Shown: positions 16,683 through 24,616 of the stretch, in pieces | Numbering within the stretch: position 1 is the stretch's first letter | Layout of the letters: the number at the start of each line of letters is the position of its first letter | Position numbers and translations under genes: made by a program | Notes under the pieces: model-generated | Seen by the model: the letters and a program-made list of their open reading frames with translations, nothing else | Told to the model about the DNA's origin: nothing | Database searches by the model: none | NCBI GenBank assembly: GCA_020425885.1 | Contig: JAGQRA010000514.1 | Coordinates: forward strand, 1 to 36,290 | From: Planctomycetota bacterium | GTDB taxonomy: Bacteria > Planctomycetota > UBA1135 > UBA2386 | Direction: 5' to 3' | DNA length: 36,290 bases

Positions 16683-18038
16683 ATGAAGACGCATTCCATG
16701 TTCGATCGAGCGGTGCGCGCGGCGTTCGAATTGACAGGTGATCCTGCGGGGCAGGCAGCCACTAGCCCGTGGTCTCCGATCGGCATCTGGATCATCGCAG
16801 CCGTCGTCGCCGGCAGTATCAGCTGCTCTGCAACGGCTCAGAGCACCTGGATGAAACGGCCGGCTCCAGATGCTCTCAGAGGAAGCGCGCTCGCCTACGA
16901 CAGCGGGCGTGGCCGAACAGTGCTCTTCGGGGGTGAAAGCCTCTTTGGCCGCGAAGTCGCCGACACCTGGGAGTACGACGGGGTCAGCTGGTCGTTGCGC
17001 ACGTCCGCGACCAGCCCGCCCGCGCGTTCTTTCCATTCGCTGGCCTATGACAGTTTGCGAGGCCGGGTCGTGTTGTTCGGTGGGAATGTGGGGAGCTGGA
17101 ACACCGGCGGCGGACTGGCCGACACATGGGAATACGACGGGGTCAACTGGTCGCTGCGCACGCTCGCGACCAGCCCGCCCGCGCGTTCCCAGCACACGCT
17201 GACCTATGACAGTTTGCGCGGCCGGGTAGTGCTCTTCGGTGGGATGGCGAACGATGGCACCTACCTCGCCGACACGTGGGAATACGACGGTGCCAACTGG
17301 TCCCAGCGTTCTCCGACAAACAGTCCGGTCGGACGCGTCAGCCACGCGGCGGCCTTCGACAGCGCACGCGGCGAAGTCGTGCTCTTCGGTGGAGCTGGCA
17401 GCGGATACCTACGCGATACCTGGGTTTTCGACGGGGCCAACTGGTCCCTGCGCACACCCGCGAGCAGACCGTCGGCACGCGCCTTCCACGCCATGGCCTA
17501 CGACAGCGCGCGCGGCCAGGTCATTCTCTTCGCGGGGGCCAGGATCGGTGGTCTCGGTGGCGACACATGGGGATGGGACGGTGCGAACTGGGTCCAGCTC
17601 ACCCCCGCAATCAGTCCGCCCGCCCGTTGGACACACGCGATGGCCTATGACAGTGCGCGCAGCCGCGTCGTGCTCTTCGGCGGGGATGATGACAACCAGA
17701 CGTTCCCCGACACTTGGGAGTTCGATGGGAGCGACTGGTCCTCGCGTGGTCTCGCGACCAGCCCGTCCGGGCGCGACAGTCACGCGATGGCCTACGACAG
17801 CGTGCATGGCCTCGTCGTACTCTTCGGCGGAGCCAACGCCTCCCACCGCCTCGATGACACCTGGGATTACGACGGCGCAAACTGGACCCGGCGCAGGCCC
17901 TCAACCAGCCCATCCGCGCGTGCCCACCACACGCTGGCCTACGACAGCGGGCGCGGCCGCGTGGTGCTCTTCGGGGGAAGGACGACCGCAACCAACTCAC
18001 TCGCCGAACCCTGGGAATTGACGTTGTTGTTTTCGTAA
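16683..18038 (+). CDS. Kelch-like repeat protein, probably truncated at its 3' end
   Basis: The 451-residue protein starts at the ATG at 16683 (MKTHSMFDRA), with a long basic N-region and a hydrophobic segment (GIWIIAAVVAGSISCS) near residues 34-49, a signal peptide or anchor. Eight Kelch-like units follow, each with a DTWEYDGxNW motif and YDSxRGRVVLFGG. The reading stops right after a degenerate LAEPWEL and TLLFS, in the middle of the next unit, and the C-terminal Planctomycete domain of its relatives is missing. A Kelch remnant at 35857 begins at the same point of the unit, so the gene may have been cut by the element between them. The product may still be exported. Confidence 0.75.
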   Translation: MKTHSMFDRAVRAAFELTGDPAGQAATSPWSPIGIWIIAAVVAGSISCSATAQSTWMKRPAPDALRGSALAYDSGRGRTVLFGGESLFGREVADTWEYDGVSWSLRTSATSPPARSFHSLAYDSLRGRVVLFGGNVGSWNTGGGLADTWEYDGVNWSLRTLATSPPARSQHTLTYDSLRGRVVLFGGMANDGTYLADTWEYDGANWSQRSPTNSPVGRVSHAAAFDSARGEVVLFGGAGSGYLRDTWVFDGANWSLRTPASRPSARAFHAMAYDSARGQVILFAGARIGGLGGDTWGWDGANWVQLTPAISPPARWTHAMAYDSARSRVVLFGGDDDNQTFPDTWEFDGSDWSSRGLATSPSGRDSHAMAYDSVHGLVVLFGGANASHRLDDTWDYDGANWTRRRPSTSPSARAHHTLAYDSGRGRVVLFGGRTTATNSLAEPWELTLLFS

Positions 18039-18163
18039 GTGCCACTCATTTCGAGTTTACGTTTCGACTGCACAACGTCGGCTGCAATCAAGTAGCAGCG
18101 GGGTAGCTCGCGGCGCGGAATGAGCGGCTTTCAAGACGCGAGGTCCCACGTATTCTCCGCCCG

Positions 18164-18637
18164 ATGAAGACCATTGCATTCGAGTCCACCTGGCCGGACC
18201 TCACGCCCATCAGTAGTGATCGGCTTCGGCAAGCGAACGAACTGGCCCTGCGGTTTCGGTCGTCGACCGGCTACATGCGCAGGCACTACGAGGAATGCGT
18301 GGTTTACGTGTTCCAGGGCAACGGAGGCGAGGTGCAGATCCGCGAGCACGCCGGGTTGCGCATCGTGGTGCGTCCGGACATCGAGGACTGCGACCTTGAT
18401 TCGGCGATCGCCTGGATGGAGAACCCACCCAGGGACGCGCTCAAGGATCGCTACCGCAACCTGCCCGACAAGAAACTGCCGCGGTTCCGCCGCCCTGCGA
18501 ACGAGCGAACGCTGCGGAGGAGCCTGCTGACCTTCTACCGGCGGCACTGCCTGCCTCGGTCATGCGAGTTCATCCGAACGTGGTTTGGCATCCAGGATCT
18601 GCAAGCTGGGGGTAGCGCCCAGCGAGACCTGCGCTAA
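18164..18637 (+). CDS. Hypothetical protein
   Basis: The 157-residue frame (MKTIAFESTWPDLTP) is not recognised. It is basic toward the C-terminus, with FRRPANERTLRRSLLTFYRRHC near residues 107-128, and has no signal peptide or membrane segment. No strong ribosome binding site precedes the ATG. It is the first gene after the Kelch-like gene, close to the proposed left end of the element, and could be a small accessory protein. A frame on the other strand overlaps it but looks less protein-like. Confidence 0.45.
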   Translation: MKTIAFESTWPDLTPISSDRLRQANELALRFRSSTGYMRRHYEECVVYVFQGNGGEVQIREHAGLRIVVRPDIEDCDLDSAIAWMENPPRDALKDRYRNLPDKKLPRFRRPANERTLRRSLLTFYRRHCLPRSCEFIRTWFGIQDLQAGGSAQRDLR

Positions 18638-18794
18638 GCTCTCGGCCTCTGGGACGAACTGTCCCCGCCGGGCCACCCGGTGCATTTCATACCCTGCTGG
18701 GTCAGAGCGCGAAGGGCGATCTACCGCCCCGAGTGGATTGAGCGCGACACGGCGACAACCGGAACCGCTGCGAGCGGCCGGATCGCGATTCCCC

Positions 18795-19124
18795 GTGTCC
18801 AAGAAGCTCTCCACAGCGAAGCCTATTCCCAAGAAGGCAATCCCTCCCGCCAGCTACCACCCGGACAAGCCGAATCTCGACACCGCCGAGACGGCCTGGG
18901 TCATCAGCAAGCACGTCGACACTCTGCGCCGTCTCCAGAAGCTCGGCCTGGGCCCGCCGTTCAGCATCAACGCTGATGGCACGATCATCTACTCCCGTGC
19001 CGTAGTCGAGGAGTGGCTGCGAAGCCGCAGCTTCACCAATCCGCTCCAGGCCATCGAACTGCTGCGCCGCGAGCGCGCCATGCGTAGGCGTGCCGGCCGC
19101 GCAAAGGAGGTCAGCGATGCCTGA
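18795..19124 (+). CDS. Small HTH DNA-binding protein (AlpA/MerR-like)
   Basis: The frame is read from a GTG at 18795 (VSKKLSTAKPIPKKA), giving 109 residues; the frame is open further upstream but that part is not protein-like. TAWVISKHVDTLRRLQKLGLGPPFSINADGTIIYS, written here as positions 34-68, matches the HTH_17/AlpA pattern (a recognition helix, then GxGPP and a YxxxxVEEWL strand). Such proteins act as regulators or excisionases in integrative elements and satellites. It precedes the primase-helicase gene, matching the order of phage-satellite regulators and replicases. Confidence 0.6.
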   Translation: MSKKLSTAKPIPKKAIPPASYHPDKPNLDTAETAWVISKHVDTLRRLQKLGLGPPFSINADGTIIYSRAVVEEWLRSRSFTNPLQAIELLRRERAMRRRAGRAKEVSDA

Positions 19125-19287
19125 CCCCAAAGAAAAAGGGCCCACCACGCGGACGACTGCGTGGCGGGCCCCGGCAAAAACAAGGACACCGATAGCCTAC
19201 GCCGCCGCATTGCCGCCGGGAATCCCCTTGCACCGGGAAGCACGCCGTCGTGTTCCGCCAATAGAACAACGTGGAGGTGCGCGATGA
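19117..19287 (+). CDS. Possible small protein, 56 residues
   Basis: An AAAGGAGG sequence at 19103-19110 lies six bases before the ATG at 19117, a very good ribosome binding site. The frame (MPDPKEKGPTTRTTAW) overlaps the end of the HTH gene and the start of the primase gene. The residues are basic and low in complexity, and the region also contains a strong hairpin. It could instead be a leader; the evidence is only the start signal. Confidence 0.25.
   Translation: MPDPKEKGPTTRTTAWRAPAKTRTPIAYAAALPPGIPLHREARRRVPPIEQRGGAR
19138..19171 (-). terminator. Hairpin followed by a T tract on the minus strand
   Basis: The arms at 19138-19150 and 19159-19171 pair at 12 of 13 positions around an 8-base loop. 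On the minus strand the stem is followed by CCTTTTTCTTT, the form of an intrinsic terminator; on the plus strand no T tract follows. No minus-strand gene lies upstream, so it could end an antisense transcript running back from the primase region. Confidence 0.4.
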
Positions 19288-21761
19288 GCGACACGCAAAC
19301 CGACGGCGCACCTCTGCCCGTCCCGGACTACGAGGCATCAGTGCGGTTCCTCGAACTGCACGGACCCGAGGAAGTTTGGCTCCTGCTGGCCATCCATGCG
19401 CTCAGCGGCAGGATAACCGGGCGGTCCTTCCCGCCTGATCCCCGGCGCCGAGAGATCGTGCTTGCGTGGTTGGCGAAGCACGGCACGCCGCAGCAAACAC
19501 CGCACGGCCCTCTCGGTCACAACATTCACTATCACCCCAATCCCGCACACGCCCATGCCAAGCTACGAGGGGGCAAGGCGTCGAAGACCGACATCGCCGA
19601 GGTGCGATACCTCATGGTCGATTGCGACCCCCGCGTGGGCGAGGAACTGAGCGCCGAGCAGCAGCGGCTCCGCTCCGTCTTCGCCAAGGAGACCGTGCGA
19701 CCGACCTTCCTCGTTGATTCGGGGAACGGCTTGCAAGCCCTCTACAAACTGCAAGACCCCATTCCGTTGCCTCGGGGCACCGAAGAAGAGGCCGATGCCG
19801 CAGCGCTCTACAACCTGGGCCTCGCCGTGCGCCTGGATGGCGACAGGGCGTGCAAGGACATCTCGCACGTCATGCGGCTTCCGGGAACGGTCAACTGGCC
19901 GAATGCAACAAAGCGCAAGAAGGGCCGCGTGCCCGCGCTCGCTGTCCTACTGGAGCACAACGAGGTTGCACATGAGCTGACCGCGTTCCCACCAGCACCA
20001 TCGGCGACCTCGCCCACGCCCCGGGAATCGTCTGCTAAGACGTTCTCCAAAGAAGTCGGTGCCGCCAGCAGCGTAGCTATCGACCAACTTCAGATTCCCG
20101 GGATGTGCAGGGCCATCATCCTCGCCGGTGACGATGTTGACCGGCCCGATCGCTTCAATGGTGACCGCTCCAAGGCCGTGTGGTATGCGGTGCACGAACT
20201 GGTCCGGTGTGGTGTCGATGACGACACGATTCACGCCATCATCACGGGCCCTCAGTTCGCCATCAGCGCTCATGTCCTGGACCAAGCCAAGCCCGCGGCG
20301 TATGCGTGGCAGCAGATCAAGAAGGCGCATGACGCTGAGAAGGCATCGCCGCCAGTTCTCTTTCCCGGAACGCCGCTACGGTCAGCACGGACTTTCTTGC
20401 GGCGGGAGATGAGGCACTTGGTGCGCTTCCGCGACGAGTGGTTCTCCTACGACGGCTGTGCGTTTTATAGGCAGCTGACGGATACGACCGTTCGCGCATC
20501 GGTCCAGAGATTCCTCGACGGGGCTCTGACTCTCGACGGAGACAGCAAACTCGTGGCCTTCCCGGTCGCGCCCAACACAGTAGGTGCCGTCGAAACGGTC
20601 CTGAAAGCGGATGTCGACATCCCGGGCGAGAGCTACCTGGATGTGACGCGATGGCTCCGGAATCCGGGACCGCCCCCCAGCGAGATCGTCTCATGCAGGA
20701 ACGGATTGCTGCACCTTCCCGCGCGGCTCCTGCTGCCGGCAACGCCCGACTTCTTTACACTGAACGCACTCGACGTTCGATTCGACCCGACGGCCCCAGT
20801 GCCACTGGCGTGGTTGCGCTTTCTTGACCAACTGTGGCCGGGCGACCCGCAGTGTATCTCGCTCCTGCAGGAGTGGTTCGGTTACGTCATCATGCGGGGA
20901 ACGGACCAGCACAAGATCCTACTGCTGGTTGGACCACCGCGGAGTGGGAAGACTACGATCGCCAGGGTGCTGACCGAGCTTGTCGGTAACGCCAACGTAG
21001 CCAACCCGACACTGCATAGCCTCGCTGTCCGCTTCGGGACTTCGCAACTCCTGGGCAAGCAATTGGCCATCATTTCGGAGGCTCGAATGGACGCGCGTAG
21101 CGCTGATGCGAGCCACACGGCGAGTCTGCTGCTCAGCATCAGCGGCGAAGACGAAGTGGCCGTGGAGCGCAAGTTCAAAGACATCATCAAGGTGCGCTTG
21201 CCGACTCGCGTTACCATCATCTCAAATGAGCTGCCTGCAGTTGCCGAGAATAGCGGAGCCCTGAGCAACCGTCTGCTGATGCTCGGCATCGGTGTCAGCT
21301 TCCTTGGCAAGGAGGACCGCGGGCTCTTGGGTCGCCTCTTGGGTGAGTTGCCGGGCATCCTGAACTGGAGCTTCGAAGGCTACGAACGACTCATGAAGCG
21401 CGGGCACTTCGTGCAACCCGACAGTGGACGGGAACTCCGCGAGCAGTTCGAGGATGTCTCTTCGCCGATGGCAGCGTTCGCCCGTGAGTCCTGCGACTTT
21501 CGAGCAGACGCATGGGTGACCAAGCGCAGGTTGTTCGCTGCCTACCAGCACCATGCTCAGCGGTCCGGGCTTCGGTGGGCGAAGACGTATCAACAGTTCT
21601 GCGCCGACTTCCTTGCTGCTTTTCGCGGGAAGGTTCGCGACACGCGGCCGGCGGCAAGGGGGCGCGGTGGGGCGCGAGAGCGCGGGTTCGCCGGGGTGTC
21701 GCTACGCGATCGAGACCCGACGGACGGCGGGACAGAGAGCCAGACGGATCTGCCGTTTTGA
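19284..21761 (+). CDS. Primase-helicase (AEP-like primase fused to SF3/D5-type helicase)
   Basis: The ATG at 19284 (MSDTQTDGAP) has GGAGG at 19273-19277 and gives 825 residues; an upstream GTG at 19161 would extend it but has no such signal. Near residue 113, LMVDCDPR gives a DxD pair (Asp113, Asp115), followed by VDSGNGLQALYKL and RLPGTVNWPN: the pattern of RepB/archaeo-eukaryotic primases. The helicase has Walker A GPPRSGKTT (550-558, Lys556), preceded by EWFGYVIMRG, and later AIISEARMD and TIISNELPA, typical of phage P4/D5-like primases. It would unwind and prime the element's origin. The tail after residue 790 is Arg/Gly-rich. It follows the HTH gene and precedes the terminase-like module. 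Confidence 0.85.
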   Translation: MSDTQTDGAPLPVPDYEASVRFLELHGPEEVWLLLAIHALSGRITGRSFPPDPRRREIVLAWLAKHGTPQQTPHGPLGHNIHYHPNPAHAHAKLRGGKASKTDIAEVRYLMVDCDPRVGEELSAEQQRLRSVFAKETVRPTFLVDSGNGLQALYKLQDPIPLPRGTEEEADAAALYNLGLAVRLDGDRACKDISHVMRLPGTVNWPNATKRKKGRVPALAVLLEHNEVAHELTAFPPAPSATSPTPRESSAKTFSKEVGAASSVAIDQLQIPGMCRAIILAGDDVDRPDRFNGDRSKAVWYAVHELVRCGVDDDTIHAIITGPQFAISAHVLDQAKPAAYAWQQIKKAHDAEKASPPVLFPGTPLRSARTFLRREMRHLVRFRDEWFSYDGCAFYRQLTDTTVRASVQRFLDGALTLDGDSKLVAFPVAPNTVGAVETVLKADVDIPGESYLDVTRWLRNPGPPPSEIVSCRNGLLHLPARLLLPATPDFFTLNALDVRFDPTAPVPLAWLRFLDQLWPGDPQCISLLQEWFGYVIMRGTDQHKILLLVGPPRSGKTTIARVLTELVGNANVANPTLHSLAVRFGTSQLLGKQLAIISEARMDARSADASHTASLLLSISGEDEVAVERKFKDIIKVRLPTRVTIISNELPAVAENSGALSNRLLMLGIGVSFLGKEDRGLLGRLLGELPGILNWSFEGYERLMKRGHFVQPDSGRELREQFEDVSSPMAAFARESCDFRADAWVTKRRLFAAYQHHAQRSGLRWAKTYQQFCADFLAAFRGKVRDTRPAARGRGGARERGFAGVSLRDRDPTDGGTESQTDLPF

Positions 21762-21824
21762 ATGAGCGCGGTCTGCGTGGCTCCGCCGTCCGAAGGCGGC
21801 CGTCCATTCGCCGGTGGGCTCTGC

Positions 21825-21860
21825 GCGGTCCGGGCGGTCCGGGCGGTCCGCCCGGACCGC
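21825..21860. repeat. 9-bp period array with strong hairpin
   Basis: Units beginning GCGGTCCGG occur at 21825, 21834 and 21843. Arms at 21834-21844 and 21850-21860 form a perfect 11-bp stem with a 5-base loop. No T tract follows on either strand, so a terminator is less likely than a protein-binding or single-strand-folded site. Confidence 0.6.
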
Positions 21861-21957
21861 GACAACTCGCGCCGCGGGCGGTGGGGCGGCGAGGCGCCCA
21901 GTAGGGCTCTCTCACCTTCTCCTCCGCTCCTCCTGCCCCCAACGATCTAGATAGCCC

Positions 21958-21983
21958 GGACCGGTCGGACCGGTCGGACCGAG
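21958..21983. repeat. 9-bp tandem repeat GGACCGGTC
   Basis: Two exact copies of GGACCGGTC and a third partial one (GGACCGAG) follow each other. The unit resembles the complement of the unit at 21825-21860. A weaker related run is at 22026-22052. Confidence 0.6.
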
Positions 21984-22256
21984 TCTCGTCCGAACAGACG
22001 TTACGCGAATACCTGCATGCAGTTTGGCCCGGACGGGTCGGACTGGGGCCCGCTGCACGCAGACGCTTCGGACCGTCCCTACGCGCGCGCGAGGCTGACG
22101 GCGGCGACCGACTTCCCGGGGCGAACGCGGGAGCGTGGCGGACCCGCCCGCCGCGTTGGGCACGGGCTGCACGTTGCGGTTGCTCCGGGAGCAGCCAGGT
22201 AGTGCCGCGCCCAGTCGGGTCTCGACGCCGCAGCAAAGGCCCACGACGATACGCCT

Positions 22257-22832
22257 ATGATGCAATTGCACCGAGCAATGCCAATGACCGCAGAGAGGAA
22301 GGCCGTCTTCCTGCGCGAGTTGTCGTTGCACGGTGTCGTCATAGCCGCAGCGCGCACCGCGTCTCCCGGGGCGAAAGAAAGCGCGCGCGCCTCGTTCTAC
22401 GACGAGCGAGAGGCCGACGCGCAGTTCGCCGCAGACTGGGACGCGGCGGTTGAGCAGGCCAACGCGAACCTCGAACTGGAGATGCACCGTCGCGGTGTGC
22501 TGGGCTACGAGGAACAGCAACTCGACGACAACGGCGTCGTCGTTCGCTCCTTCCGCAAGTACAGCGACAACCTGCTGCTGGCCCTCGCGCGAAAGCGCAT
22601 CGCTGGCTTCGCGACGACAACGGCCAACGTCCAACTGACCGGCGACGTGCGCAGCACCCTGTCTCTCGACGACAGCACCGTTGCCGAAGCCGTGCGCCGG
22701 GTCGCAGCCGACCTTCGTCGCGGCCTCCAGCACCTCGTAGCCACTGAGCGAGGCCGGCTCCTGGCGCAGGAGGAGCATACGGAGGCCGCTGAGACCATCA
22801 GGTGTATTGAGCCAGGAAGGGAACCAGCATGA
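22257..22832 (+). CDS. Phage terminase small subunit-like protein
   Basis: The 191-residue protein has an N-terminal helix-turn-helix-like part (AERKAVFLRELSLHGVVIA, then AARTASPGAKESARASFYDER) and a middle with FAADWDAAVEQANANLELE, RRGVLGYEE and RKYSDNLLLALARKR. This order, including the RKYSDxLL motif, matches terminase-small-subunit-like proteins that recognise DNA for packaging. Several ATGs are possible (22257, 22260, 22278, 22284) and none has a clear ribosome binding site; the first is used. No large terminase, portal or capsid gene is present, which would fit a satellite that redirects a helper phage, or a remnant. Its stop overlaps the next start (ATGA at 22829). Confidence 0.65.
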   Translation: MMQLHRAMPMTAERKAVFLRELSLHGVVIAAARTASPGAKESARASFYDEREADAQFAADWDAAVEQANANLELEMHRRGVLGYEEQQLDDNGVVVRSFRKYSDNLLLALARKRIAGFATTTANVQLTGDVRSTLSLDDSTVAEAVRRVAADLRRGLQHLVATERGRLLAQEEHTEAAETIRCIEPGREPA

Positions 22833-23407
22833 CGAAACCAGAAGAGATCGGAGTCGTGAAGGCGCGTCTCGGCAGTGAGATGGAGTCGCTTCGTGAGCGG
22901 ATCGCGAAGGCTACGGATCGGTTGCAGTGCATCGCGCTTGCCGCCGAGAGGGGCGACAAGGTCGCGGTGCGAGAGCGAAACTCCCTGCACGCCGAACGGC
23001 TGGCCGCCAACCAGCGGCTGGAAGAGGTGACGAGCGCCATCGCGTCCGCTGACGCCTTGACCCGCGACGCCGAGGACGCCGCTCTGCGGGTCCAGCGCGA
23101 GACCGCCCGCGGCGAAGTCGCGCGGCTGCAAGAACAGAGGCTGAGCCTCGCCGCCCGTCTGGACGCAGCGTTCGAGGAACTGGACGCGGCTTGGCGCGAA
23201 CTCGCCGCGGCGAACGGCGAGTTGAATGCGTGGTCCAGCAGGGCAGGCCTGCCCCCGTCTGCTGGGCGACGCGATGTCAGTTGGCTGATGCGCGCGTTCT
23301 GGAAGCTCGCGCCGGAGATCGCTCGCCAAGTGCGCCTCGCCCCGCAGTTGCGGACCTGCGGCCAACCCTTCGCGGCGAGCGTCGCGGGCAGCGAGGCGAC
23401 CGCCTGA
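22829..23407 (+). CDS. Coiled-coil protein of unknown function
   Basis: The 192-residue protein starts at an ATGA overlap with the terminase-like gene, implying translational coupling. Most of residues 5-130 are heptad-like and rich in Ala, Glu, Arg and Leu (RLQEQRLSLAARLDAAFEEL region), a long coiled coil. The C-terminal part (SWLMRAFWKLAPEIARQ) may be an amphipathic helix. No family is recognised. The placement between packaging-like and small genes suggests a phage-derived structural or scaffold-like role, which is inference. Confidence 0.6.
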   Translation: MTKPEEIGVVKARLGSEMESLRERIAKATDRLQCIALAAERGDKVAVRERNSLHAERLAANQRLEEVTSAIASADALTRDAEDAALRVQRETARGEVARLQEQRLSLAARLDAAFEELDAAWRELAAANGELNAWSSRAGLPPSAGRRDVSWLMRAFWKLAPEIARQVRLAPQLRTCGQPFAASVAGSEATA

Positions 23408-23442
23408 CCTGTGAGTGCCCCAAAGCGGACAAGGAGGAGATG

Positions 23443-23652
23443 ATGAGCCCCAGCGAAGAAGTCGAGTTCGGTCGAGATCCCCGGATCCTCAAGATGCAGG
23501 AGGCCGCGTCAGAGCGCATCGCGAGCTACGCGAAGTCTCAGCGGCGCGAAGACGAGACCGAGGCCCAGACCTACCGCCGGCTGGCGGTGGAGATGGATCC
23601 GACGTTTGTCGAGCACTACAGCGTTCAGGAGAGTCTGTACGATCTGCTTTGA
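23443..23652 (+). CDS. Small hypothetical protein
   Basis: The 69-residue frame (MSPSEEVEFGRDPRIL) has AAGGAGG at 23431-23437, five bases before the ATG at 23443; an ATG at 23440 is closer to it. It is acidic and helical, with ERIASYAKSQRREDETEAQT, and is not recognised. It lies 35 bp after the coiled-coil gene and overlaps the next frame through TTGA at 23649, so it is part of the same transcription unit. Confidence 0.55.
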   Translation: MSPSEEVEFGRDPRILKMQEAASERIASYAKSQRREDETEAQTYRRLAVEMDPTFVEHYSVQESLYDLL

Positions 23653-23978
23653 CGCCGACACCGCCAGGAGAGGCCGAGTTGGCCCGCGCAGTGCTGCGCG
23701 AGGCCCTGGTCACGATGACCGCCGAGGAACGGGGGCTGCTCCGGGTCGCGCTGACGCGCGACAGCGAGCGCTTCGACGAAGGCGACGAACGGCTGCTGCG
23801 GTTGTTAGTGCAGTTCGATGCGCGTGGCTGCGCCGGGCTCGGCTCGGAGGACCGCTGGGCCCTGGCGTCGGCGCTTCGCCGTTTCCGGGGCCTGTCGTGG
23901 GCCCGCTCCTACGTCGTTGCCCAGGTGCACCTCTTGGGCGCTGAGGATCTGGAGGTGTCGAGGCATGGACGATCTTGA
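23649..23978 (+). CDS. Small hypothetical protein, TTG start
   Basis: The frame continues from a TTG that overlaps the previous stop (TTGA), giving 109 residues; a GTG or the ATG at 23715 (MTAEERGLLRVALTRD) are alternatives. The region after MTAEERG is helical and rich in Arg, Ala and Leu (DERLLRLLVQFDARG, RWALASALRRFRGLS). No family is recognised. The coupled arrangement favours a real gene, but the start is uncertain. Confidence 0.45.
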   Translation: MTPTPPGEAELARAVLREALVTMTAEERGLLRVALTRDSERFDEGDERLLRLLVQFDARGCAGLGSEDRWALASALRRFRGLSWARSYVVAQVHLLGAEDLEVSRHGRS

Positions 23979-24237
23979 CTTCGAAGCAGAGCGGCGGATT
24001 GCCCTCCGAATCCTGGAAGCGGCCAAATTGTTGGTCGCCTACCTGGAGACCGCTCCCGCGGCACCTCGCCGCCTGTCGGAACAACTGATGGACTTGTTCT
24101 CGGAGTTGTGGCACCCAGCGTTGGCCGGAAGCACATCGAGCACCGCTTGCGAGGTCGCGGAGCAGATGAGCAACTGGATCGCACTCTGCGTTGCCGCCGT
24201 CGAGCGGCCCGACCTGCTGGAGATGGACGAGCCCTGA
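23965..24237 (+). CDS. Small acidic helical protein
   Basis: The 90-residue protein starts at the ATG at 23965 with GGAGGTG at 23951-23957 eight bases upstream. It overlaps the previous frame by 14 bp. The sequence (MDDLDFEAERRIALRILEAA, SEQLMDLFSELWHPAL) is acidic and helical and not recognised. It closes the five-gene run that begins with the terminase-like gene. Confidence 0.55.
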   Translation: MDDLDFEAERRIALRILEAAKLLVAYLETAPAAPRRLSEQLMDLFSELWHPALAGSTSSTACEVAEQMSNWIALCVAAVERPDLLEMDEP

Positions 24238-24363
24238 CAGATGCTCTCGCCCGGCTACCCGGTCACGTGATGGTCCACGAGCGACCACGGCGGCGTTGGG
24301 CAGACGCGACTGCTCCCCGGTCGCCGTGCGGAACGCGGGCGTTCGTTCGGCGACTCGCTACGC

Positions 24364-24463
24364 TTGATCGCGGCACATCGGCCGGGGGCCGTCCGTGGCG
24401 CCTTCGATGGCGCCCTTGACTCTCCTTCTTCCCCTTTCCCTGACGGTCCCCGGCCATATTCTC
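24364..24463. repeat. Homologous noncoding block, left of the integrase (copy A)
   Basis: This block matches 26171-26268 in the same orientation. The match includes TTGAT...CACA-CGGCCGGGG...GTCCG, then CTTGACTCTCCTTCTTCCCC (24415-24434) identical in both, then CCCCGGCCA and TTCTC. A 10-bp period array follows each copy. The two copies bracket the integrase and excisionase genes. It may be a duplicated control region or the relic of attachment sites. Confidence 0.65.
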
Positions 24464-24540
24464 GCGCCTCGCCGATCGCGGTTCGCGGCCACGCCCGCTG
24501 CTGGGCTGTTTGCCGTTCACCAGCAACGATTCAGGCTGGA

Positions 24541-24570
24541 GCCGGCCACAGCCGGTCGTGGCCGGCTCTG
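24541..24570. repeat. 10-bp period array and hairpin before the integrase
   Basis: Three consecutive 10-mers each begin GCCGG (at 24541, 24551 and 24561). The outer part also forms a perfect 11-bp stem, 24539-24549 with 24558-24568, around an 8-base loop. Contiguous 10-bp direct repeats beside an integrase resemble arm-type integrase sites. Confidence 0.55.
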
Positions 24571-24587
24571 ACAGGCAGACGCAACAT

Positions 24588-24613
24588 GCTGCTGGAGCTA
24601 TACTTCCAGCAGC
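24588..24613. other. Inverted repeat with 8-bp spacer, core-site-like, just before the integrase
   Basis: GCTGCTGGA, an 8-bp spacer GCTATACT, and TCCAGCAGC make a perfect 9-bp inverted repeat that ends three bases before the integrase ATG. Tyrosine recombinase core sites have this shape (arms of about 9-13 bp around a 6-8 bp crossover region). It could also fold as an RNA hairpin over the ribosome binding region, as no other Shine-Dalgarno sequence is seen. The same arm sequences recur at 28925-28957. Confidence 0.45.
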
Positions 24614-24616
24614 ACC

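Larger units (their letters stand above)
21762..22256. other. Intergenic region with 9-bp period GC-rich repeats; possible origin
   Basis: This 495-bp gap after the primase-helicase holds no convincing gene. It contains the repeat array and hairpin at 21825-21860, a second array at 21958-21983, a third weaker one at 22026-22052, and a palindrome CTGCATGCAG at 22013-22022. Repeats downstream of a replicase are typical of origins, and arrays like this also occur at other gaps of the element. Whether it is an origin, a recombination site or a regulator site cannot be told from sequence alone. Confidence 0.4.

Noticed and set aside
18131..18547. Minus-strand frame of 138 codons opposite the hypothetical gene at 18164
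   Set aside because: It lacks a start signal and has a less protein-like composition than the plus frame.
21391..22778. Minus-strand frames with GPTGPTGP and GPPGPPGP collagen-like runs
   Set aside because: These arise from reading the 9-bp GC-rich arrays at 21825-21983 in one frame; the runs are too short and no collagen-like protein surrounds them.
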